Notes under the pieces: generated by a model | Seen by the model: the letters and a program-made list of their open reading frames with translations, nothing else | Told to the model about the DNA's origin: nothing | The model's database searches: none | From: Usnea hakonensis | Taxonomy: Eukaryota; Ascomycota; Lecanoromycetes; Lecanorales; Parmeliaceae | Reading direction: 5' to 3' | Length of the DNA: 64,000 nucleotides | Assembly: GCA_013423325.1 (NCBI GenBank) | Contig: BLJB01000027.1 | Coordinates: 1-64,000, forward strand | Made by a program: the position numbers and the translations under genes | Shown: positions 56,213 through 64,000 of the stretch, one piece after another | How positions within the stretch are numbered: position 1 is the first letter of the stretch | Layout: every line of letters starts with the position of its first letter

Positions 56213-57621
56213 AAAGAGGCGACAACTTTGAGAAGCTAGTACGACTTGGAAAAGGCAACAGGGTACTATGGTTTAACGCATTGCCTCTTTACGTCCATAT
56301 TGGTCTCCGTTAGCTTGCGAAGACTTGTAATAATATGAGCTGTTTACGGAGTATGGTTTTGTCGAATCCAAGTCAGCTGCAGGGCGGCGCTACCGGAGCA
56401 GGAAGCAGGGTTGCTACGGCTAGGTACGGTCCTACTTTACAGGAGCGCTAGAAAGATTAAGCGGCCAAGCAGGCTAAAAGAGCCTAGCCATATGCATTAG
56501 CATTATCGTCATGCATACTTAATGCAAGATCCTTCACCTTAGTCTTTACGTTGAGTCTCCACTGACGGTAACCGCTTCCAGTAGGTCGGAAGAGAAGATG
56601 AAGAAGAAGGATCATTTATATAGAAATATTATAAAGAGCACGCGACTATAAAATATTTTAATTTACACTTTGGACATGGGCCAGGACAAGTTTGATTCAA
56701 AAGAGGCAGAATTTTAAAATAAGAAATACCCAATACCCAAAATGGGGGGGAACCGGAAATGACAAAATCAAGTTCCGGACGTCCAACTTGCATATGTAAA
56801 TTTGTGCATATGCAAGCACCACGAGTACCTACATACATACTTTAGTCAACGGTAAATAGTACGTCAATGGTACTTTATCAAGCAAGACAGGACATGACAC
56901 GTATTGACTACCTTGGATTCGGGTTTATGCTAATGACCACCACCACCTTACTTTACTCGTACGTGTACTCGTACACCCACCTACACTCACCACACCCACC
57001 ACAACGGCACACCTCTTATCATTCCTGTTTTATCGCTTCTCCCCAATCTTAAGCTTTACTCCTTTTGCTTTGCACGAGACTTATCTCTACCTACCAATCA
57101 TTTCTCTGCATCCAAGGAATAGACCAATCCTTGAACTATCCTTTTAGTCTTCACGGCTCAATATACATCTCAGAGCTAACGCGTACCCTCCTTCTATCTT
57201 GAGCTACGCCCAAACAAAAGCTCTCCTCAATTGTCTTGCATCCCCGGACCATAGCCTCCCTCCTTCTCTCCTTTGGCGGACCACTATCGACAGCCTACAG
57301 ATACTATCTTTTCGGCCGTAATCTGTAAGCTCTCATGTGCATGCACTTCGCTTAAGCAAGGGCGTTCTATGTAGGTCAGCTTCCTGCTCTGGAAGTCCAC
57401 ACGACCTCCCCAGTGGCCACTTACTTCTAGATGCGAACTCGTCCGCTACATCTCCTTCCCCATAGGGACGACGTGTCTACTGTTCTGGATAAGGTATCTG
57501 CAGGAATGTAAATATAGGGTCTGCTGCAAGTTGTCATGGATTTCAAGGAATTGTGCATAAAGAGGCTCCAAGTCCCTCTCAAAGTTCCAGCACCAGGTGA
57601 ATCCAGTAGCTTGCCTTCACT
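56213..57621. other. Intergenic, no supported gene
   Basis: A 1.4-kb stretch. The part near 56630-56730 is AT-rich. A TATA-like TAAATATA lies near 57508, about 110 bp before the sedolisin start. A TACGGAGTA motif at 56345 matches half of the palindrome near 32.5 kb. Confidence 0.45.
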
Positions 57622-59645
57622 ATGCACTATTCTCTCCTCACCCTCGCGACTTTGTTCGTCATCGTTATTGCTGCCCCTTCATCCAACCATGTCCTCCATG
57701 AGAAGCGTGACGCTTTACCCTTCGGCTGGGAAAGAGTGGACAAAGTACCCAGCCATGAGGTCTTACCCATGCGCATTGGACTCAAGCAAAGCAACCTGGA
57801 CAAGGCTGAAGACTACCTCATGGAAGTCTCCCATCCGAGTTCGCCAAAGTACGGACAACATTGGTCCGCAAAGAAGGTTGCCGAAACCTTTGCCCCCAGC
57901 CGAGAATCTTTTGATGCCGTCTTGGTGTGGTTGAAGAGTTCTGGTATCTCTCCTGAGCGAGTCACTAGGTCTCAGTCGATGGGATGGTTGACCTTCGATG
58001 CTACCGTCGCTGAGGCCGAGAATCTGCTAAAGACGGAATTCTTCGTGCACAAGCATACCACCGGCAAACCTCATGTCGGCTGCGATGAGTACTCCATCCC
58101 AGAATTCGTCCAACCCCACGTCGATTTCATTACGCCTACTATTCACTTTGACACAAAAATCCCTCAAGGTAGAATGGGGAAGCGGGAAATGCCTCTTGAG
58201 AAACGAGCAACGCCTGCACTTGCTGCAGCAGGAGTGCCAGTACAATCTAAGGCTGCCGTGCTCAAAATCACAAGCCCCAACGGTGGCTATCTACCTAAAA
58301 AGGGCCCCGACGTCAATATCAACAGCATCATCACGGAGCTTGAAAATTGTGACGAATTCATCGTGCCTGATTGCTTGCGGGCCTTGTATCTTTTCCCTCC
58401 CAATGTTGTCGCAAATCCTAAGAATAGCTTTGGGTACGTTAATTCACTCGGTATACGCGTCGATATCATTCTGACCTTATAACTTGATCTAGTATCGTTG
58501 AGTACACACCAGAAGCCTATCTTCAGGGCGATCTCAATCTTTTCTTTGCCAACTTCTCCAAAAACCAAGTTCAAAAGACCCCCACGTTGGATTCCATAGA
58601 TGGAGGTGTACTTCAGACGACAGAGCAGAGTTTTGGATTTAACGGAGAGTCGGACCTTGATCTTGAGTACGCCATGACATTAGTGAATCCACAACCCGTT
58701 ACACTGTATCAAGCGGGAGATTTGGTTGAAGGCGCTTCTTTCAACAATTTTCTCGACGCCATTGATGGTTCATACTGTACCTACGAAGGTGGAGACGATC
58801 CAACACAGGACGCAGTCTATCCGGATCCGTTTGGTGGCTATGAAGGCCCCGAGAACTGCGGCGGTTTTGCCGCGACGAAGGTCATCTCGACGTCATACGC
58901 CTACAACGAAGCAGACTTAACCCCGTTCTATGAGATGCGCCAATGCAATGAATACATGAAACTTGGTCTTCAAGGAACCACCTTCTTCTATTCGTCTGGA
59001 GACTATGGCGTTGCAGGAAATGGTGGTCAATGTATTGCGGCCAACGGCAGCTACAACGATGGGACCTCCGGCAGATTCAATCCATCCTTTCCGGGAACAT
59101 GTCCTTACATCACTTCCGTCGGCGCTACACAAATCAAGCCTGGCGCCTCGGTCACCGCGCCGGAGGAAGCCTGTGAAACAGTCATCTTCTCCGGTGGCGG
59201 CTTCTCCAACGTCTTCCCTCTGCCTTCTTACCAGGCAACAGCAGTGAAGTCATTCTTCGCAAATCACCCACCTCCATACACCTCCGCTCAGTACAACAAT
59301 TCTCAGCAGACTCGAGGTTTCCCCGACATCTCCGCCAATGGCGCGAACTACGTGATTGCGGTCGACGGCAGCTTTTCACTTGTTTACGGGACTTCTGCTT
59401 CTGCGCCCACGAGCGCTTCGCTTTTCACGCTCATCAATGAGGCCAGGCTTGCGATTGGAAAGAGCTCTATTGGTTTCATCAACCCTGTGCTTTACGCTCA
59501 TCCTGGGGATCTGAATGATATCACAAGCGGAGGTAATCAGGGTTGTGGTACACCAGGCTTTACAGCGACAACCGGTTGGGATCCAGTGACTGGACTAGGG
59601 ACTCCAAACTTCCCTAAGTTGGTCGCTAGATTTCTCACATTGTAA
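57622..59645 (+). CDS. Secreted sedolisin (S53, tripeptidyl-peptidase-like) acid protease
   Basis: Sedolisins are extracellular serine-carboxyl peptidases active at acid pH; fungal members release tripeptides or act as endopeptidases. Exon 1 is 57622-58433 and exon 2 58493-59645; the 59-bp intron (GTACGT to GATCTAG) rejoins FG|IVEY. The product has 654 residues. A signal peptide (MHYSLLTLATLFVIVIAAPS) leads a prodomain of about 190 residues ending near EKR, a Kex2-type site. Catalytic residues are in GFNGESDLDLEYAM (Glu and Asp spaced by four), the oxyanion Asp in SSGDYGVAG and the nucleophile in YGTSASAP. Calcium ligands follow in DLNDIT and GWDPVTGLG. All key residues are present, so it should be active. 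Length is normal for the family. Confidence 0.95.
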
Positions 59646-59995
59646 GTAAAATGCAAGCCAAGATGGTGGTATGCCGTGGGAATGAAAGCCAGCATATATA
59701 GAGATAATTATTAAATGTTACCTCATTGACTTTATGTTCGCAAGAAACAAGCTCGATACGTCGTGACCAAGCATGGAGCACTCTCCGAACAGCTTGATGT
59801 TATTCAACTCAAATCTCCGTCCTTAGCGTGCGTTGCCGTAGCGCCGTAGGGCTGAGATCAGGGTCGAAAGACACTAAAACTTTTTTCCAATTCAATCCTC
59901 GATCTCGAACACACACCATCAAGATCTCCATTTTTTCTTCCAGGAAACCGTAGATCATCCTTAATCGGCATCTCCTCTTACGTTACGCAATCACA
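59646..59995. other. Intergenic, no supported gene
   Basis: It is the 3' flank of the sedolisin gene and the leader of the RRM gene. No frame is supported. Confidence 0.5.
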
Positions 59996-61188
59996 ATGTA
60001 AGCTCTATACCTATTACTCGTGCGTGGTATGCTAATCATACTCTCCAAGGCTTTCCCTCCGCCGAACAGCACTGCGCGTGCTCTCTTCTTCCCCCTCTGT
60101 GTCCGTCTCCACGCCAGCAAACAAGGCGCGATACATCACACGTCTCTCATACCCAGTGTCTTTTGTTAAGCCACAGAAATCGTCTTTACTCGCCTGTCAA
60201 CGGAGACATTACGCCGACGAACCCACTTCACAATCCGAGCCTGAAGCATTCGGAGCAACTGAAGCCGAACATGGCGAGAACTCGATAGCCGCCTCTGAAG
60301 ACTCCGGCGCTGATGCTAATGCTCCTACACCTATCGAGCATGCTGAAGAGGAGCATGTTGAAGAGCGTACTCCTGAATCCAAGGTCGACTCTGCAGCCGA
60401 TGCTGTGAAATCCGCAACGCAGAGTGTCACAGAATCTGTTACTGGCGCTGCGCAGGGTCTGAGTTCTGCTGCTGGATTTGGTTCGCCGAAATCCGAAGCT
60501 GGCACGGCTCCTCCCTCTGAAGAGGCGTCCACGACTGTATATGTTGGCAATCTGTTCTTTGACGTGAAACCCGAAGATTTAGAGAAGGAGTTTGCGAAAG
60601 CGGGCCCCGTGGTTGGTGCGAAGATCATCATGGACGCGAGAGGCCTGAGCAAAGGGTTCGTTATCTTCCTAATCCCTAATTATGAGTTCCTCAGTGTCCC
60701 ATAAAAATTCTAATGCTATGTCTGATTGGCACAGATTCGGTTATGTCACCTTTGAAAGCATTGAAGCCTCTCAGCGCGCCATTGAACTCTTCAATCTCCA
60801 AAATTTCGAAGGCCGCCGTCTCACCGTTCAATTTTCCATCTCCCGCGGCAACCCCTCGAAGGGGCCCGACCGCCCTTCACGATTTGGAGGCTCGGATCGC
60901 CCTAGGAACTCTCCTACTAGTACTCTCTTTATAGGAAACATGTCCTTCGACATGAGTGATCGTGACCTGAACAATCTGTTTAGAGAGATCAAGGATGTGG
61001 TTGATGTGAGGGTGGCGATCGATAGGAGGACGGGGCAGCCTAGGGGATTCGCGCATGCAGATTTTGTAGATGTAGCAAGCGCAGAGAAGGCAATGAAGGA
61101 GCTGACAGGCAAGATAGTCTCCGGGAGGCCATTGAGGATCGATTTCTCTACGAGTGTCGGGAGGGGGACCGTCGGGAGTGCTGTTTGA
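59996..61188 (+). CDS. Mitochondrial RNA-binding protein with two RRM domains
   Basis: It binds RNA, probably in mitochondria. Exon 1 is only two bases (59996-59997, AT); the intron 59998-60049 (GTAAGC donor, GCTAAT branch, CCAAG acceptor) splits the start codon. Exon 2 is 60050-60655 and exon 3 60735-61188, giving 353 residues. The spliced start MLSLRRTALRVLSSSPS and the Arg-rich end CQRRHYADEPTS form a mitochondrial presequence. An acidic/Ala-rich linker follows. RRM1 has RNP2 VYVGNL and RNP1 KGFGYVTF, the latter restored only by splicing out 60656-60734 (donor GTTCGT, slightly unusual). RRM2 has TLFIGNMSFDMSDRDL, then GQPRGFAHADF. The alternative is a nuclear nucleolin-like protein, which the presequence makes less likely. 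Confidence 0.85.
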
Positions 61189-61601
61189 GGTTCTTGAGCC
61201 CAAATTGGGCAAGGTGGCGGATGCAGAGTATGCTTTGTGGGGATGAATGGATCAGAGAGGAGTACAGAAGGTGCGAGATGAATATCGGCGTGCAGTGGTT
61301 CATGTGTCCTTGTACTACCCAGATTGTTGGTACGTGTGTTAATCTTAAGAGCTTTACTGTACACTATCCATAGCTTTGCTGGAAAATTCAATCATCTCGA
61401 CTCATGGTTTGTTTGACATCAATCGGCCCTAAGTTCTCAGTGCGATGTTTTCTCCACAGCGATTGCAAGCCATTGGCTTCCTGGCCTTCTGCTCTCGAAT
61501 CCGTTAAACAGCCTGAAGCAACCGCTCGGGAACCATCTGAAGATTTTGCAGCGTCTGTCTTCTTATCGCTCATCTTTTTTCTGCCCTCGCCCTCGGATAT
61601 T
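61189..61601. other. Intergenic between convergent genes
   Basis: It separates the RRM gene stop from the TAF3 stop. Frames here are antisense shadows. Confidence 0.5.
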
Positions 61602-62348
61602 TCAAGTCGCAGTAACAGCACTGATGTCACTCAAAGGACTACTACTCCGACTCGTCCCCGGCCCAATCTCATCGGCCCCATTCCCCACCTCTACAACCCC
61701 ATCCCCTTTCCTCCTCAACATCTCCGCCCAATCTCCCAGCTCCTCCAAACCCTCCCACCCCTCAATCCTCACCCCACCCTCCCTCTCCTTCTCCCTTCCC
61801 AAAGCCGTACCAGCCCACCGACTCTCCTCCCCGTCTTTTGTCTTCGCATGTTTCTTCTTGAGCTGCGTCAAAAAGTCCTCCGGCCTCTCCACCAACACCG
61901 GCTGAGCCGCACTTTTCCCAGCCAGGGTAGTCTTCGCACTCAGATCGACAGTGGCTGTAGAAGCATCAGGCGCCAAGCCAGCAATACGCCGTATTTCCAG
62001 CGCGCTGGGCCCCGTGCACCAGGATAGAAACGCTTCGATGCCGCGCATGTCTTCCTCGCCGCAGACTTGTTCTTCCATTATGCTCTGTTGCGGGTAGAAA
62101 GCGCCGGCGTCCTGGAGGGCGAGGCGGACGTCTGTGATTGTGACTGTGTTCGGGGGTTGGTGGGAGGGAGAGGGTTGTCGGAGGAGGGCATGGCGGGCTG
62201 TGTGGGCGGCGAGGAGGGTCAGGTGGCGGGAGGCGAGATCGACGAGGGTGTCGAGGACGGAGGGGCGTGTGGAGGTGAAGCCCGCAGCGCGGAGGATGTG
62301 GAGGATTGGGGGGCGGAGGAGGGAGGGGTGGAGAGGGTTGTTGGACAT
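61602..62348 (-). CDS. TAF3: TFIID subunit TAF3-like, bromodomain-associated histone fold
   Basis: TAF3 pairs through its histone fold with TAF10 in the general transcription factor TFIID. I chose the ATG at 62348 (MSNNPLHPSLLRPPILHIL), giving 248 residues; the frame also opens upstream. The N-terminal 90 residues form the bromodomain-associated fold: PPILHILRAAGFTSTRPSVL, LVDLASRHLTLLAAHTARHA and NTVTITDVRLALQDAGAF. The rest is charged and Ser-rich, with EGWEGLEELGDWAEMLRRK near the end. No PHD finger is present, as in yeast-type TAF3. It is divergent from TAF7. Confidence 0.8.
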   Translation of the reverse strand: MSNNPLHPSLLRPPILHILRAAGFTSTRPSVLDTLVDLASRHLTLLAAHTARHALLRQPSPSHQPPNTVTITDVRLALQDAGAFYPQQSIMEEQVCGEEDMRGIEAFLSWCTGPSALEIRRIAGLAPDASTATVDLSAKTTLAGKSAAQPVLVERPEDFLTQLKKKHAKTKDGEESRWAGTALGREKEREGGVRIEGWEGLEELGDWAEMLRRKGDGVVEVGNGADEIGPGTSRSSSPLSDISAVTAT

Positions 62349-62662
62349 TGTTGGGTACGGTGTTGTGTGCTCAGAGGGTGGGCGGTACTGCTGAGGTGAT
62401 GGAACTGGTAGATGCCATGGCAAGAGGTAGCTGGATTATCATTGTAGCAATTGTGTCGCGTATAATTGTTGAAAGGGGGTTTGAATGAGCTGTATGGTGC
62501 TTGCTTTGGAAGCACTAGAGCCTTTTTGGCCCGCATTCTTCATTTGCGGCTCACATCTTTCTCTCTTCAACTGACAACACCATGGGGTGTTTATTTTGAC
62601 GGTTCATACAAGTTCTATAAATATCGTCGATCCTATCACCACCACATCCCCTACCTCCAAAA
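62349..62662. promoter_or_regulatory. Shared upstream region of TAF3 and TAF7
   Basis: These 314 bp lie between two divergent start codons. A TATA-like TATAAATA is at 62616-62623, about 40 bp before the TAF7 ATG; it may be incidental. Confidence 0.5.
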
Positions 62663-64000
62663 ATGTCGCAGCGTCCAGCTCTAAAACTCAAATTCGGCAG
62701 CTCAGCTCCCAAACCAGAGCCCTCCCCAACACCTCAATCAGCGACGACAAGCACTCCTAGACTAAAGCTCAAGTTCGGTAGTATCTCCCATACTCCAGCT
62801 CCTCAAGTTACCCCCAATCCTACCTCCAGCTTCGCCTCCACCGGCTTCAAGACTGCCGCCAAGACCCCCCGCAAAACCAAACCCACCCCCAAAAAGCGCG
62901 CACTCGAAGTCGAGGAAGATGACGATGAAGACGGTGGAGAGCTTTCATCGGCCCCTGGCCCAATCGTCAAAAAAATCAAGCTCAAAACTCCCCGCGCCCC
63001 ACTCATAAACCTCAAGACCAAAGGCAAAGTCCCAAAACGACCCAAAGGCGTCGGCTACGACAGCGAAGCCGATGATCGGGAAGTCGACCCTACGCTCTCT
63101 GAAGGGTTTATACTGCGCATGAAGCCAGGCGAGGACTGTGACATCATAAGAAAAGCAGCAGCGGATGGTAATTTCGGACGGAAAGCCGGCGGAGCAGATG
63201 TACGCATGCGGTTCCTGACCAGTGATGGACGAAGAGTGGCTGTGAGTGTGAATGGACGGTATTATGCGGCCGTGCTGGTGGATTTACCGTGTGTGATTGA
63301 GGCGATGAAGAGTTGGGACAAGAGGGGCCCGTGGATGAAGAGTATGGACCTGTGCCAGATGCTTATTGTGATGGGCCAGATCAAGTGCGAGGAAGACGCA
63401 TTGCTGTATCCTATCCCGAAGGGGAAAGGGGAATTGAATGGGAGGGGAGAATTGGACGAGAAAACATTGCAGTGGGCTAGTGGGATCACCCCCCCTCTGC
63501 ATAAAGTGCGAACGAGGCGATTCAGAAAGAGAATCAGCGTGCGAGACGTGATGGAAGTCGAAGCGGAAATCGAAGCTCTGCTACGACGAGACGAGGAATC
63601 GGAGAGGGAACCCATAGTCGAAATCATCGACGAAAACGAACTGCGGGAGCAGAGGGACCGAGAGAACGGAGAAAGCGACGAGGTCTCCATCGACGACGAC
63701 GACGACGACGCAGACGCAGAAGGCGAAGACTACGACGAGCAAGCAGGAACATACACCACGAACCCTCCCCTCGACCAAACCCCCGACGCCGACCACGACG
63801 CCATGGCCAAAGAACTCGAAGCCGCCATGGAACTCGAAGCCGCCATGGCCACCTCCTCAGCCGAAGCCCACCTCCCCTCCTCCGCCCCACCCCCCGACAC
63901 CCTCGCATCTCCCTCCGCCCACACCCTCCCCACCCCTTCCGCCGCAGCAGACACCCCCACCACCAACGAAACCGGTTCCGCCTCCGCCTCCGATGATGAC
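62663..64000 (+). CDS. TAF7: TFIID subunit TAF7 (TAFII55 N-terminal domain), runs past window edge
   Basis: TAF7 binds TAF1 in TFIID and restrains its activity during initiation. The start is MSQRPALKLKFGSSAPKPEP at 62663; 446 codons are visible with no stop, so the 3' end is outside the window. A Lys/Pro-rich N-terminus (RLKLKFGS, KTPRKTKPTPKKR) precedes the TAFII55 domain at about residues 130-260: VDPTLSEGFILRMKPGEDCD, NGRYYAAVLVDLPCVIEAM, then MDLCQMLIVMGQI. After it come KVRTRRFRKRISVRDVMEVE, a conserved block, and acidic Asp/Glu-rich and Pro/Ala-rich sequence. The final visible part is low-complexity. It shares its upstream region with TAF3. Confidence 0.92.
   Translation, partial: MSQRPALKLKFGSSAPKPEPSPTPQSATTSTPRLKLKFGSISHTPAPQVTPNPTSSFASTGFKTAAKTPRKTKPTPKKRALEVEEDDDEDGGELSSAPGPIVKKIKLKTPRAPLINLKTKGKVPKRPKGVGYDSEADDREVDPTLSEGFILRMKPGEDCDIIRKAAADGNFGRKAGGADVRMRFLTSDGRRVAVSVNGRYYAAVLVDLPCVIEAMKSWDKRGPWMKSMDLCQMLIVMGQIKCEEDALLYPIPKGKGELNGRGELDEKTLQWASGITPPLHKVRTRRFRKRISVRDVMEVEAEIEALLRRDEESEREPIVEIIDENELREQRDRENGESDEVSIDDDDDDADAEGEDYDEQAGTYTTNPPLDQTPDADHDAMAKELEAAMELEAAMATSSAEAHLPSSAPPPDTLASPSAHTLPTPSAAADTPTTNETGSASASDDD

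Noticed and set aside
61404..62027. 207-codon plus-strand frame
   Set aside because: It is antisense to the TAF3 gene and very Pro/Ser-rich, as expected of a shadow.

Overview
This window is nuclear DNA from a filamentous ascomycete (Pezizomycotina). The evidence is short introns of about 46-100 bp with CTRAY-type branch points, a palC gene (a pH-signalling gene of filamentous fungi), a secreted sedolisin and SGNH hydrolase, and a strongly RIP-mutated AT-rich block. I cannot fix the class; codon use and gene content would fit Leotiomycetes or Dothideomycetes equally well. Splice sites below were read by eye from GT/AG borders, branch points and frame continuity.

Layout. Positions 1-5131 are an AT-rich block with almost no CpA or TpG dinucleotides and no open frames: a repeat destroyed by repeat-induced point mutation. 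It ends abruptly at a 2-base N gap followed by a run of A. From about 5.15 kb the base composition is ordinary and genes begin: a small secreted cysteine-containing protein (5.6-6.3 kb), PEX5 (peroxisome import receptor), a 12-kDa complex I subunit, palC, an unrecognised coiled-coil protein, a Rad53/Cds1-type checkpoint kinase with two FHA domains (14.96-19.6 kb), small hypotheticals, and two conserved-looking unknowns (24.4-27.3 kb).

From 27.3 to about 45.7 kb the window is gene-poor and looks accessory. It holds a class II aldolase/adducin-type protein, an intact six-exon APC-family permease, a hidden multi-exon small gene, and a stretch from 37.6 to 41.3 kb of nested tandem repeats, frame-broken modules and a possible SesB-like hydrolase remnant. 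A secreted SGNH hydrolase follows.

From 45.7 kb to the end genes are dense again: a Gly/Asp-repeat cysteine-rich protein, RanGAP (RNA1), exocyst SEC10, NUS1 (dolichol synthesis; divergent from SEC10), a single-pass membrane protein with two cysteine modules of identical spacing on separate exons, a sedolisin protease, a mitochondrial two-RRM protein whose start codon is split by an intron, and a divergent pair of TFIID subunits, TAF3 and TAF7; TAF7 runs off the right edge.

Most genes are housekeeping and do not form one pathway. The strongest functional pairings are TAF3/TAF7 (same complex, shared promoter) and the secreted or membrane proteins in the accessory parts. The least explained items are the C-x10-C-x8-C-x5-C membrane protein, the secreted protein beside the RIP block, and the decaying repeat cluster near 38-41 kb.
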